DNA from: Adineta steineri
Taxonomy: Eukaryota > Rotifera > Eurotatoria > Adinetida > Adinetidae
DNA: 64,000 nucleotides
NCBI GenBank assembly: GCA_905250115.1
Contig: CAJNOI010000089.1
Span: forward strand, 264,778-328,777
Reading direction: 5' to 3'
In this document: positions 35,151 through 48,653 of the stretch, in pieces
How the letters are laid out: the number at the start of each line of letters is the position of its first letter
Position numbering within the stretch: the stretch's first letter is position 1
The notes under the pieces: generated by a model
Told to the model about the DNA's origin: nothing
Seen by the model: only the letters and a program-made list of their open reading frames with translations
The model's database searches: none
Position numbers and translations under genes: made by a program

Positions 35151-38100
35151 GTTTATTTTTGTTATACTATTTCGGGTAGAAAATAATAGATTATAATAAT
35201 ACTTGAAGTAAAATAAAAACACGACGCTTTTCTTTTTCTTTTATGAATGGAGAAAAGTATGTATCGACGCTAAACAAGGTGTCAGAATGATTTTGGTTGT
35301 TACACCCGATGAGTAGATATATATATACTTCTTCTTTTTTCTCTTCTTCTCTTATCCCTAAGCTCAACAACCAATTACATGCAAGGAGAACGGCAACATC
35401 CTTTAAAAACATCAAATATAAAAAAAAGTCACACAGGAAAATACATGTTTACTGGATAAAAGAATGATTTACTAGACAAAATACATACGTCATAAAGTAG
35501 TTCATGATAATTCTTTTCCTTTGCTAATTAATCATAAACCGAAACTACGTCAGAGAATAAAAAGAAGGTTCCAATGGCCTTTGAAATGAGATTTTTATTT
35601 GATGAATTAATACAGTTTTAAAATTATTTTCTAAAATAAAAAAAGCAGAGGCGTACAGAGGTGTCGAGGGCAGGGGGTGGGACAACCGAAATTTAACACA
35701 AAAAAAGTTTTTCCTGATTATTAAAATTTTTGCGAACAAAACATTTTTCCAAAGCAGGAAGGACATCACGCCCCACGCGTCCTCAGTCAGTACGACCTTG
35801 AAAAAAAGATTTTCATTCAGTTTTGAAAGAAAGTTTATTTTATGCAAGATGTAAATATCATCTTCAGGTTTCAAGATTTATGAAGTATACAGCTTTTATG
35901 ATCATTCGAAAGAACGAAACGCTGTACAAACCGTTGAAAAGTTTCTCAAACTTTTTTCTAAGACTATTATATTCAGCTTGTAGAAAAACAGTGTGTCTCT
36001 CATTGGCAGCATATGAATTTATTTCTAACTACTAATAATAAGATAATTTAATAGAAAATCGAATTTTGTAATGTATACGGAAAAAACAATTTTTTGTAAA
36101 TGTTTTCATACAAATTTCGTTGTGTCTTCATCGCCTGTTTTTGAATGGCGAAAACTGCAGCTTTCCATCTTGTTCCTATCGAAATTTATTCAAAAAATCT
36201 CCATGCGCCTTTTATTTTGAAATGAGTACACATACAATATCATATCTAAAACTAATTTTTTGTCCTGAAAAAGAGTTTTAACTGACAAAATGTTGTTTTC
36301 ATTATTGTCTAGTAAGATTATATGTAGTTTAATATTAATATTTTTCCTTTTTTTAAATCATTTTCATTGTCTTCTATTGAAAGAAACTCATAAATTCATA
36401 TGATAAATGTTATCGTTTCTGTTTCGTTCGTTATTCCCTTTCTTTCGTAAAAACAAGAATCATCCTTGTCTTCACAATATCCATTTGTTTAATACTCAAC
36501 CATATCAGTAGAACGTGATAAAATGTAAGAGAATCAGTATTCTTTATGGCACGAGACAAATCTCGTGCGTTACTAGTTTGAATCGAAACACATAGATTAA
36601 TCAAATAAAAATGAAATCATCTTGTCATAATGACTATATCTTCTTACAAAAGGTTCCGATAATATGATAATCAATATAAAAATATGTTAAAGGATATGTC
36701 ATATCTTTTCATATTTCTTAATATACATTCAAAAACCGATTAAATAATTTTTATACAAGTGATCACTGAAGAGTGTTTTACTACTATAAAGAAATATTCT
36801 CTTATGAGTATATTAAGAAATTCAATGATATTCGAGGTTATAAACCATCATCTCTATTGATGACGATAGTTGAAATTTTTAAAACCTATTCATGGTAATA
36901 GCAACGGCGGATGGCTTTTGTTACTGCGAATAGACGGCCCTTGCGGATCAGCCATTTGGCTTACTTAATTTTCATTAGAATATCTGATCAAGATTTCATG
37001 GCCTACCGATGGCTAAAAACTTCTATTGAGACTCTAATGAAGATTATTTCATTTTATAAATGTCTAGAATTTTATATTTTCCATTAGTCGTATACTGTCT
37101 AAACTTAGAATAAGAAAAGATAATCTTTATGTCAAGATTAGTCTGAGCCTAAGTTTCGTATAGGTACAACAATAAAAATAAATTGAAATTATAAACAATT
37201 GAATGAAATCTTTAAAATTATTGTTTTGAACAAAAAGATATAGTAATCCATATGCAAAAACATTCTTAAATATAGAATTTTATTCATGAATAAAAAGCTA
37301 ATTATGTTAAGTAATTGAAAAGAAATGCATTACTTAACGGATTATTTAGATAGAAAACATTTGAAGTTTATTTGTCAGTATTCTAATTAGTAAAAATATT
37401 TGTTTTTTTATCAAAATTCCTAAATTAGTTATGCTATTTTTAATAATTTTATTCCATTTCATATATTATTTAGGTCACATTGTGATTATATTCAATGATA
37501 ATAATTAGTCATGCGAAAATTAAAAGTTTCTAATTTTAATATAAAGTATTTTACTTATTGATCTTGCATTTAGGAAAACCAGGTCATTATAATTTATTTA
37601 TGATGAAAGAGTAATCTGTCTTTCTCGTCAAAACATATTTTCGGCTCGATGCATTTAAAGAAAAAGACTTATTTAAGAAAAGAAAAGAAAAACGATCAAA
37701 ATCAACTACATTTAATAAATGTCGTTTTGTGACATGTTGTATTTTTGCAATTATGATTGCTTTTGTGTACCTCCGACATCATTCACATTGTATAACACAG
37801 AGTTTTAAATTATTTTCTACGGAAATTTTATAAGTAAAATCCCCTCTTTCCGACCATATGCAACACAACATAGATTCCTATAGTGTTTACTTTCCGATGA
37901 AAGAAAAAAACCATACTATTAATGCACTTTTTTTTAAAAAGACTATCAGTACAATATGACCTTCGTTGCATACCCTATTTTTAGTCAATTAATTGTCCTT
38001 AATACGTGATCAACAGATAGGAATGAATATTTTTTGATTCTATATAAGAAAATTTCCATCTTTTGTTATGTGTGAACTAAGTTTAAGACGATATTTTTCT

Positions 38101-39486
38101 TAAAATTATAGAAAATAAAATATACAATGATATTCAATTTTTACTTTTCTTCATAAATAAAGTTTTTGTTTACTATATTTTTCTTTCGGATAAATAAATA
38201 TGTAAGAAAGAATATAATTTTCATACACCATATTTTAATTATTATGATTCAGGTATAGAAGGAAATTATTACATCATTAATAAGACATAAATAAAAATAA
38301 TTATTATCATCACACGCAAACTTATCAACCATAAAAATGGTATACAAGGCATGTTTTATAGAGAAAATAAGTAGAAACATAATTATAGTTTAACATCATT
38401 TATACGATATTACGATTTCTTATCATACCTGAATGAATTACAACAAAGTAATAGTATAATCAATTTTAGAATAATTATTATAAATATTCTCATATTATTT
38501 TTTTTAACCTTTATATAAATAATTATGCAGTTTTTTGATATTTGTAGATAAATGTAATTCAATATTATTCTATTGAGTCTATTTATTAATTATTTATATA
38601 AGTCATTTGAGTTGCATAATTATTTTTAAAAATATAAACATTAGAAAATTTTACTTAAAAATATATTTGTTTTTATTATTTAGAATCTAAAGTAAAAAAT
38701 ATTATTACAATTTAAGATCATATTTTATTCGTTAAAATATTTAAAAAACTTCGTTTAATTATAATATTATTATTAATAAGATAAGGAAATCCTTCGTAAT
38801 CCACTAATATCTTATTTCATTAAGTGTTCCTCTTGACGGAAGTAGAATCCATATATCGTATTAATGTAAATTAAATCTCTCTTCAATACTAATCTTTCAT
38901 CTTTAGTTTTTGTTTAAGAAAAAAGAAATTTCTTCTATAAAATATTAACAAAACATTTTGATATGTTAATATTTACATAATAGAATCTACAAATTTATTT
39001 ATTTAATCTAATAATTAGTTAAGGTATTCTTTTCAATGGATCAAATCTATAGTCAATATAACAGTAAATAATAATAATAATAGGATAAATCAATTTTTGC
39101 TTCTTCTTTTATTCACATGGTCGATTTTGAATAGGTATGTATACTCATAGCTTTTGGATTGAATAGAAAGAAACGTAAGAACACATACGAGAGAAAATAA
39201 TTGTCAACATCCGTTTCTTGTCTATATAGAAATACTGTTCCAGCGGGTATGGTTTTTCATTATAAATGAAAAAAAAAGAAGAAGAAATGAACGTAGACCG
39301 GTGCGAAACGATAAAAGAAGAACGGAAAGAAAAAAGAAGAAAAAAAGAAAAGAAAATGTCAGTTCTCTCCTTTTCTTTTTCATTGATGTTATATTTCACA
39401 GTAATTCCATTACGACTAATTATATTTTTACATTCTTTATCGAAAACAGCAAATATCATCGATCTAGATGTAATTCATTTATATCG
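35151..39486. other. long AT-rich intergenic region, no gene seen
   Basis: 4.3 kb without credible exons. ORFs at 35191-35415, 35545-36035 and 39145-39529 are overlapping or low-complexity frames without motifs. Two GC-richer islets stand out, at 35640-35800 and 36898-36965. Confidence 0.5.
35643..35800. mobile_element. GC-rich transposon-like fragment
   Basis: The stretch starting CAGAGGCGTACAGAGG is far more GC-rich than its surroundings, and its CAGAGGCG-like start resembles the ends of hAT-type elements. No matching inverted end or target duplication was found, so this is only a weak call. Confidence 0.25.
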
Positions 39487-41614
39487 ATGCAACAAACACA
39501 AGGACAAAATTTTCATAATCCTCGATTGAGTACGAGTTCATACTCATCATTATCAGCAGCAACAACGGCTCTGCTCAATGGACTCTTACCAGGTCATCGA
39601 TTCTCTCAAACATCAGGGAATGCACCAACAATGGCTGCAAATCTTAGTACAAAACAATTACTAGCATTACAAAGAACGAATAATCGATTAAAACGATCAC
39701 AAAATATTAAACGTACAGGAATTATTTTGATATTATCGATTATTCTTGCTTGTCTTCTTCTAATTACAATTCAATGTGCAACAAGAGTAGTTAAATTACA
39801 AGCAAAAGATCATCTATTTAATTATTGGGATCAATTATCTAATGATAGTATAATAAATAGAACAAATTCTACAGAAAATAAAGATTATTCAATTCGTGCA
39901 TTTTTTACTTGTGTTTGGATTTTCAATGCATTATTACTTATTTGTTGTTTCTTAATACATTTAATATTAAGTCAACGTCGTTCCAGTCGTAATAAAGCAA
40001 CAGCTGCATTTCTCAGGTAAATATATATTATTCAATTAAAAAACTCATAATTATCAAATATAGAAATGAATAGAACATCCGCTATCGTTAGAAAATAAGA
40101 CATGAATAGAAATTTTTCTTTTTCTTTCTGTTGCTCACACACATTCTAAACAAAAAGAAAATGGTGTAGATTGCTTTGAGTATATTTTCATATATAAAGG
40201 TTGATGCGTGATGTCTTTTTCAAGGTTCTAAATAAATTATGAGAAAAAAAAAAAGAAAATATTAGTTGGAAAGTGAAACACATTGATTATTTCAATTTCC
40301 TACAATGACAAGAAGCATACGTGAATCTTTTTTATATCAATTCATATTAATATTTTGTCATAGTCAATTGTTTAAAAGTATCATTTAAAATAATTAAAAT
40401 TTTTTATTTGTTTATTTAAATAGAGAATTTGGTCAAATATTTCATAATAGGAAATCATCATCAAATAATACATTAGCAGATTGTTTAATAAAAACATGTT
40501 TATTATGTTTTCTTTGGTATTCATCTTGTTATTTTATATTTCGTTCAATGACAATTCTTATTTCTATGAATATTATTATTATTTATTCCGTAACAGTAAC
40601 AGCACGACAATTTCTTGGATGGATTTTTTTACATGAACAATTTATTGGTAATAAGGTTAGTTTAGTCTTTTTGTTATTTAATTTATTGAAATATTAAAAC
40701 TTAATTCTCTTAGATAATTGCTATTATACTTGGATCATCAACTTTACTTTTTCTTGCTCATTCGAATGGCTTTCGTCTTAATGAATTTTTATTAGGTGTT
40801 GTAATGATGACATGTGCTGCAGCATTGAAAACAATTTTTGATGTAAATATTCTTGATTTAAAAAAAAAGAAGAAAAGTATTCATTGAAATTTGTCATTGT
40901 GTTTTTTTTTCTTCTGTATGTTGATCATAGATTCTTATTCATGGATTTATTAAAGATTTAACAGATACTAAATTGAGAATTGCAATGATTAATGTGTGTT
41001 TCTTGGGTACATTTGTTCTTTGGCCATTTGTTTTACTTATACATTTTACACAAATTGAACGATTAGAATATAAACATATTCCATGGTCATTAATCATGAT
41101 AACATTGATTTGTTCTCTTAGTAAAATCAAACAATTCCTATAAAAAGAATATTAAATTTATTTTTTTTGTTTCTTTTAGCATTCAATATTCTAACAATTG
41201 TCATACCATTTAAATATAGTTCAGTATCTAATATAGCTTGTCTACTTTTTGTTATCCCATCAACTGCTGGTAAATATTCTTTTCTGTTCTAACAATTTAA
41301 TCTATTCTATTTTAATTAATTTAGTAATCGATCGTTATTTATTAAATATTAATTATTCACCTCTAGTCATTTCAGCTATTTTATGTTCATTTGGTGGTAC
41401 ATTATTATCAATCGTACCAAAACAATGGTTTCATACTAATGAAAAAACCAAAATGAAACAAACTTTAGGATTACTTCATAAAGATTCAAATGTAAATACA
41501 AGTACAATAGCTGCAAGTGGTACAACATTAGGTGGAACATCTTCCGCATTAGATGAAATACGTGCTCAACGACGTATTCGTAATGCACTTTTATATAATG
41601 AGGTCAAAACATGA
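39487..41614 (+). CDS. SLC35F3/F4-like membrane transporter (DMT superfamily)
   Basis: Exons are 39487-40016, 40424-40655, 40714-40842, 40931-41120, 41180-41269 and 41325-41614, giving 486 aa. After about 75 polar residues there are around ten hydrophobic helices, including GIILILSIILACLLLITI, NALLLICCFLIHLIL, FVLLIHF and the last one in SAILCSFGGTLLSIVP. The C-terminal half has the drug/metabolite transporter look: LLFVIPSTAVIDRYLLNI corresponds to the conserved re-entry of SLC35F members, and LGVVMMTCAAALKTIFD precedes a second repeat. A putative thiamine or unknown substrate role in vertebrate SLC35F3 cannot be transferred safely. The frame is open upstream to 39301, but that part is Lys/Arg low-complexity, so ATG 39487 is preferred. 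Confidence 0.65.
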
Positions 41615-42148
41615 TTTTAATTAATATAAAAAATCTATTTTTCTTTCTTTTATGTTTAATTGAGTGAGATGCAATGTGATATTTTAGACCAAATAAATCT
41701 ATTTTTTAATCAATATTAAATTTATTTACAATAATATAGTACAAAAAAAAAGAATATCGTTAAAATTCACATGATAATATTTTTCTACTAAATTAAATAA
41801 AGATGAAAGAAAATATTTCGTTCGTGATATTTTCTTCTATTATAAAAAGTCCAAATGATAGATGATTTCTTGTCACATGTAGAAAAGAATTTTAAATCTA
41901 TAGTTCATTTTCGAAGTATATATTATGTTGAATTTTCTTTCAATAGAAAATATAGGTGAATTAATATAATCATTAACTTTATCTTTTGTCCTTTTTTCTT
42001 TTTAATATATTATTTATTTTTAATAATAGATCTTCTCTAGATAATATATTGTTTCACGTGACAATATAATGAAAACACGTGACTAGATAATTTCCATATC
42101 CTTTTTGTTTATTAAAAACAAGAAAATCTCTCATACAATTAAAAAATT
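41615..42148. other. spacer between convergent genes, no gene seen
   Basis: AT-rich, downstream of the transporter (+) and of the small - strand ORF. No further feature seen. Confidence 0.5.
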
Positions 42149-42391
42149 TTATGTACTTGATTTATCTTTGTTATCATTTTTCATAGCTGATGATGTTGCA
42201 CTAGCATTACCGCCATCACTACCACCAGCGCCTACACCTGTTTCATATGTATTTGTTGTTGTCATTATTGGTTTATCAGTTTTTTCTGCAGTAGAATCAT
42301 TTGTATTTATTGATCTATAATATAAAAATCGAAAAATCTATGTTAAATTTGTTTTTTTTTACCCTCCATTATTGCTTGTGTTAGAAGACAT
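42149..42391 (-). CDS. small low-complexity hypothetical protein
   Basis: Exons are 42391-42363 and 42314-42149, giving 64 aa, with a 48-bp intron with GT and AG ends. The protein is Ser/Thr/Asn/Gly-rich (MSSNTSNNGGSINTNDSTAE at the start, GVGAGGSDGGNASATSSA in the middle) with a charged end. There is no TM helix, no signal peptide and no known motif. Support is only the splice consistency and a codon pattern like that of neighbouring genes. It could be a spurious call. Confidence 0.4.
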
Positions 42392-43964
42392 ATTTTTATA
42401 TTATTGGTATGCTTGTTTTACTATATGATAAATGTAAAGAAGTAAATACGCAAAATAAGGCTAGTAGATACAGTAGTTTTTTTTTTCTTTTCTTTCCTTC
42501 GAGAATGAATAAGCGCATGAAAAAATATCTACTATATATAAAGCATGCCTTGAGATAAATACTATTTTGAATAATGATTTATCAGGTCATACAATACTTA
42601 ACAACTCCAATAATTTATCTTTTGCAATTGTGTATTTCTCTATAGTAATGATTGATCGAGCAAAATAAAAAATTTTTATCACACTTTTTTTGTTTCGCAC
42701 GCATTGACATTTAGAAATATAATGAAAAGCAGATTGTCGTTGCAGGTAGTGCATTATCTAATTCTATATTCAAATTATAAGACTGAATCTTTATAGTTAA
42801 TTTTGAAAATAAAAATGAATACATCTGTTGTTGCACTATGTTTTATTTAGAATAGTAGAAGAATTTTCAATAGTTTTAAATATAACGATGGAATTAATGA
42901 GGAGCTATATTTAGTTCTCTATAGAAGGAAGTGCTAGAGCATATATTATAAAATTAATGTAGAACGTTCTTTATTACTTCTCATGATATGACATCTTTAA
43001 AAAAAACTATTTTTTCTAGTAATATGATAGAAAAATATATATAATTATTGTTGTACACATAACTAGATTATACAATCTCAGTATGTACTTCTATAGTGAT
43101 GCTAAAAAACAAAGATACGATCATTTTAATTACAAATTAAATATCAACACATTGATAAAATTCTTCTTATTATTATTCTTGCTTTGTTAATACTTCAGAA
43201 AACGTAGTACTTCAGATTAGAATATAATTTGTCTCTCATTTTCATAGTTCACAGCAATGAATGTATATAGAAAAGAAAAGAATAACATATTTATCATCCC
43301 ATGATCGAATAAATACTGTTAAAAGGAATATTTAAAATTACACTCGCATATTGAACTAAATTGTACACATGAGAATGATTTAATTCAAAATTATGCGAGT
43401 TGCTGACATCTATATAAATTTATGTACATATATAATACATCAAACTATATAAAATTATAACTGAATCTACTTCATCCTTTGATATTTAAAACATACTGTA
43501 TAATACATTATATATCCATTAAACTAATCGATGAAGTGTGTTTTGTGTCGATGATAGCTTTGATAGGACTATTCGAGAAAAGATGTACTTGATCTGTCAA
43601 ATTAAAGCTAAAAATATATTTTCATTAATAATATAAAAATAGATTTTTCTTTTGAAAATTTTGATTTATTATACACAGTTCCCTTCTAATCGATTCAGTT
43701 AAAATGAAAATATAAATTTGTTCTCAATAACCCCAGTAGCCATCTCGATGAAGAATAATCGTAGATATTATTTAAAAAATTAATGATCCAGAAAGAAAAA
43801 AAATAAATCGAAAGATAATTTGCGTATATATAATTATTTAAAAGCTATGTATAAATAGATATGGATATTTATCTTATTATTAAATACATACTCACTCTTT
43901 TTCATATTTAGAAACAAAGTTTCAGTGTATTTTCTTCTCAACTGATTGAACTTATGCATACAAC
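42392..43964. other. intergenic, no gene seen
   Basis: 1.6 kb of AT-rich spacer between the divergent small ORF and the MgtC-like gene. Presumably it holds both promoters. Confidence 0.45.
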
Positions 43965-45544
43965 ATGTTTCCATCAAAAGAACTACCAGGTATTGTCAAT
44001 GATGGTCACTCTATTTCTGTTCAATCTGATAACGTGGAAAAAACTAATGAAAAACGTACGTTTTTAATAAATTTATACTATTTTTAATTATTGATTGACG
44101 ATTTAATTTTTAGAATCATCTACAATAAACGACTCGAATGAACAATGTGGAACAAAGCTTTGCATTGCACTTATCTTACTTATTATCGCTATTGCGATAT
44201 CAATCGGGTATGTTCTATATATTCATAAAGGATATATAATTCGAACTTAAAAAATTAACTTTTTGATTATAGTTTATTATCAATATTCATTCCAAAACCA
44301 AATAATAATAATAATAGTAATATTAATATTTCAACAACACAACTGGTAACAATGTTTCTTGTTCTTCCAATAACAAATAATACTATCTATGCACTATCTA
44401 TGAATAATAATACTTTAACAGCTGGTAATTATTTAAATAATGCTCAACGAAATATTTTGAAAGCATGTGTAAGTAACTAGAAAATAACGTTGATATTATA
44501 TTTATAATAGTATTCTTCAGTTACAAATACGATTGAACTCAAGAAATGAATCAAAACTCATAACAGATCTCTCAATTGATAGTGCACGTGCTCAATATTC
44601 AGGCATTAATTATAATAACCAAACGGTAAGTTATTCATATTTTTGAATTTGATATTAGAAGAAAAATTTGAATTACTTTTTGTTCTATAGAAATTGAGAC
44701 AACGAAAGAAACGTACAAGACTGCAACGTCAAATATTATCGCAAGTCGATCAAATAGCAGTTACACTTTCAATACAATGTAACTATCTGATCTCTATAAC
44801 AGTTTGTCAACAATTTGTTGAATCAGTTCTTGACAATGGGTAGGTTATACTTTCTTTCATAAATGAACTGTTGATTTTATCTAAACTTCGAAAAATATTA
44901 TAGTATATTGTTTATGTATTTGTAGAGAATCTCTTTCATGCAATTTAGTTGATGAACTTACGATAATACTGAACCTGTTATCATCATCAACAGCAGTCGC
45001 AATGAAAGCAGTTGATATTGGAAAGACTCATGATTGGCGTCAGATTGGCGAACTTTTTCTGGCATTTGGACTTACATCATTAGTTGGACTTGAAAGACAA
45101 TTACGTGGTAAAAGTGCTGGTCTTCGAACACATTCAATTGTTGGAACGTCATCAGCTTTGATACTTCTAGTAAGCAAATATGGTTTTAGTGATGTTATCT
45201 ATCCAGGTGTAATCGTACTTGATCCATCTCGTATTGCAGCTCAGATTATTTCGGGAATCAGTTTTCTTGGTGCTGGCTTAATAATTACTCGTCAAAAAGC
45301 TATTCGTGGTTTAACTACAGCTGCTTCTGTATGGTCCGCAGCTGCTATTGGTATGGCTGCTGGTTCAGGACTTTGGGTTTTATCACTTGCTGTAACTGGT
45401 CTTCATTTTGTTATATTACTTGGCTTTTTGCCACTTGAAAAACGACTTCCAGTTTTTGATAGAAATTCTCCATTTCATTTGAAGCCTGATGATGATGGTG
45501 ATAATGCCAATGAAAATGACAATAATGATATTCACTCGGTTTGA
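43965..45544 (+). CDS. MgtC/SapB family membrane protein with added N-terminal region
   Basis: Exons are 43965-44055, 44114-44207, 44273-44468, 44521-44625, 44691-44839 and 44926-45544, giving 417 aa. Residues 1-210, spread over five short exons, have one TM helix (LCIALILLIIAIAISIG) and a polar Asn-rich region of unknown family. The last, large exon holds a full MgtC/SapB domain (about aa 246-375): LTSLVGLERQLRGKSAGLRT, DPSRIAAQIISGISFLGAG and RGLTTAASVWSAAAIGMAAG. These are the hallmark blocks of the bacterial family, linked to Mg2+ homeostasis and intracellular survival. The entire domain being intron-free while the added N-terminus has introns suggests a gene acquired from bacteria and fused to host sequence. 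Biochemical role here is unknown. Confidence 0.88.
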
Positions 45545-46639
45545 GAAACTTCGACATAATCGAATATGTGCTACTAATTTCTGTTTTTTTGTCTCTAATT
45601 TACTTTAGTCATCTCATTGATCTCAAATTATGTAAATTATATCAATTGTATTCACGTTTAATGTAATCTTACTTAATAAAAACTAACAATTTCTTTTTGT
45701 TGTATTCTTATTTTTGTTTTTTACTTAAAAAAAGAGATTCAAAAAAGAAAAAGAATACGTATCTATGGACTATATATCATCGATCGTTATTGATGAAGAT
45801 AAAAGTTCACAATATTAGATCATATACTTATTACAAATCAAATAGATATGTTAACAAAAATAGATTAAAATATACAAAAGCGAACATATGTAAATAATAT
45901 GAAGAAATACTAAACAAGCTGCGTACCGTTTATCTATATTTTAATTATAAGAAAGATTACACGTGTTACACGAGAATCTATTTCAGTCAGTATGGCGGAA
46001 ATAGTTCAACGTGTCTATTTATATGCAAAATAAATCATTGAAAAATATCTTGTAGGTTTTTGTTTTCAAAAAGTTCACTTTAATTTGATTCAAAATAATA
46101 ATTAATAGTTTGTTTGTCTTGTAAAAATTTATTCAAATAATATATATATATTTATATGTCGTAGTGAATGTAATTTTTTGTCGAAGTTATAACTGCAACA
46201 GGAAAGATGAGGGTGTATCAGGCCGAGAAAGTACAATACTTGACAATAATGTATATTACCAATTTTCGTAAGTTATTTTTCTCTCATAATATTACGATGA
46301 AAAAATCTTGATTGACGATATAGTATAAATTCAGCAATGTTTCTTTTCGATTGAAAAAAATACCTTGTATTTAGTTCATACGACAATTGAATTCTATCTA
46401 TTGCTAAAAATATATAAAATTAAATATTGTTAGAATTAAAGTTATTCTATTTTATTTGAAACTGACAAGAGAAAATAATAACCAATGAATAAACAACAGT
46501 CTGTCTGAACACTTAATTAACAGCAGCCGAATACATGTATATATATCTTTTGTTTTTTAATCACGCGCGCTTTCTAACAATATTAATAAGGAACGTTTTC
46601 GTTTTCTTTCAAATAATTAATTGATTAAGTATATACGTT
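45545..46639. other. spacer; from about 46190 the inverted 5' flank of the ubiquitin-like gene family
   Basis: 45545-46190: AT-rich, no gene seen. 46190-46639: similar, in reverse orientation, to the upstream flanks of copies A-D (for example TAAATTCAGCAATGTTTCTT near 46330), marking the edge of the inverted duplicate. Confidence 0.55.
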
Positions 46640-47915
46640 ATGGCTGCTGCAGATGTTATTTCAACGATGCCGTCTTCGTTTACCTATGAAGCTTTAGTTT
46701 CTCAGGTTCTAACCATTCAAAATCAAATCATCGAAATGGAAACTAATATTAATAATCAATTTCAGACACAAATGAAAGTACAAAATGAATTGAAATCTCG
46801 TTCATTAACATTCATAGATCCATATGGAAACCAAACAACAAATAACTATATGGATCATGAATCAATTAGTAAAATAATTCAAGATTATAAGAAAAAGTAT
46901 GTTCCTAAATATCTTCAACAATGGATACAAATTGGGACTAAAAATAATGATATTATTTCACGATTGAACGAAGATGAATTGAAATCTACTGTGTCTCAAT
47001 ATGAAATTGGTCAAGAATTTGTTTCAAATGGTGAAATATCTGTATTCATTGGAAAACACGAACATTATTGGCCTCGAAGCATTGTTGTAAATATGCTGTT
47101 AATGGATAATATTGAAAAAATGAAAACGAGAATAAAACAACAACGACAATTTCACGATTTTGAATTAAGATCATGTTTTATACGTTCAAATATGAAACCA
47201 AGTATAACAAATTGGAAAGAAGGTGCGATTTTAAAATCAGAAGAAACGATTATGTCAAACCAATTATATGAAAATAATTGTGTCATTTTGGCCAAAATCA
47301 TTGATAATAAAGTAAATTATAATTCTCTTTTACTTTCTTTCAATATATAATTTTATTTCTTTGTTAAAGATTGATATTGGTTCGGGACATCATTTTTGGA
47401 TATATGTGAAAACTCTTACTGGAATGAAAATCACTCTCAATGTGAATTCCAAAATGAGTGTATTAACTATGAAAGAATTAATTGAAGATGCTGAAGGTAT
47501 TCCTTGTGATCAGCAACGTCCTATATTTCGTGGGACACAATTAAAAGATGACAGATGTCTTTCAGACTATAATATATCGGATGAAAGTACACTTCATTTA
47601 GTGTTACGATTACACGGTGGAATGTATCATTTTACAAGTGGTCGACAAGATTTTGGCAATTTACCTTATGATAGTGTCAATGCTATTCAAAATGTTCTAA
47701 CATTCAAGTTTCAAGATATGACTGATACTCAACAGTTATCACCATGTGAACTACAAAATTCTATTTTACAAGCACAAACGATTCTGTCGACTTTATATCG
47801 TAAAATTAGAGAAATTCGTACTGAACATAATATCCCAAATTTGAAGAACATTATTCTACCAATATCCAATGACAATGAAGATAATAGTGATGATGATAAT
47901 GAAGATGATCAATGA
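46640..47915 (+). CDS. ubiquitin-like domain protein, copy E (inverted), ends next to an assembly gap
   Basis: Exons are 46640-47311 and 47370-47915, giving 405 aa to a TGA at 47913-47915, the same size as copy B. The ubiquitin-like domain reads [35 protein letters not shown] and [18 protein letters not shown], then HGG instead of RGG, then [11 protein letters not shown]. The tail ends EDDQ-TGA, and the next codons CTA-TCC-AAT-ACA-AGA match the deiodinase-side exon of copy B before the N run begins at 47931. A deiodinase segment may therefore lie in the gap. The change of LRGG to LHGG might affect processing after the diglycine. Confidence 0.8.
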
Positions 47916-47930
47916 CTATCCAATACAAGA

Positions 47931-48653
47931 NNNNNNNNNNNNNNNNNNNNNNNNNNNNNNNNNNNNNNNNNNNNNNNNNNNNNNNNNNNNNNNNNNNNNN
48001 NNNNNNNNNNNNNNNNNNNNNNNNNNNNNNNNNNNNNNNNNNNNNNNNNNNNNNNNNNNNNNNNNNNNNNNNNNNNNNNNNNNNNNNNNNNNNNNNNNNN
48101 NNNNNNNNNNNNNNNNNNNNNNNNNNNNNNNNNNNNNNNNNNNNNNNNNNNNNNNNNNNNNNNNNNNNNNNNNNNNNNNNNNNNNNNNNNNNNNNNNNNN
48201 NNNNNNNNNNNNNNNNNNNNNNNNNNNNNNNNNNNNNNNNNNNNNNNNNNNNNNNNNNNNNNNNNNNNNNNNNNNNNNNNNNNNNNNNNNNNNNNNNNNN
48301 NNNNNNNNNNNNNNNNNNNNNNNNNNNNNNNNNNNNNNNNNNNNNNNNNNNNNNNNNNNNNNNNNNNNNNNNNNNNNNNNNNNNNNNNNNNNNNNNNNNN
48401 NNNNNNNNNNNNNNNNNNNNNNNNNNNNNNNNNNNNNNNNNNNNNNNNNNNNNNNNNNNNNNNNNNNNNNNNNNNNNNNNNNNNNNNNNNNNNNNNNNNN
48501 NNNNNNNNNNNNNNNNNNNNNNNNNNNNNNNNNNNNNNNNNNNNNNNNNNNNNNNNNNNNNNNNNNNNNNNNNNNNNNNNNNNNNNNNNNNNNNNNNNNN
48601 NNNNNNNNNNNNNNNNNNNNNNNNNNNNNNNNNNNNNNNNNNNNNNNNNNNNN
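47931..48653. other. assembly gap (723 N)
   Basis: Run of N immediately after the copy E stop codon region. The length may be an estimate. Apparent ORFs across it are artefacts. Confidence 0.98.

Noticed and set aside
35545..36035. Two ORFs around a GC-rich islet
   Set aside because: Opposite strands overlap, no motif; the islet looks like a transposon fragment.
36898..36965. GC-rich islet considered as a tRNA or other RNA gene
   Set aside because: No cloverleaf, no TTCGA-type loop, no box A/B pair visible.
39301..39486. In-frame upstream extension of the SLC35F-like gene
   Set aside because: Lys/Arg runs followed by hydrophobic low complexity; ATG 39487 begins typical coding sequence.
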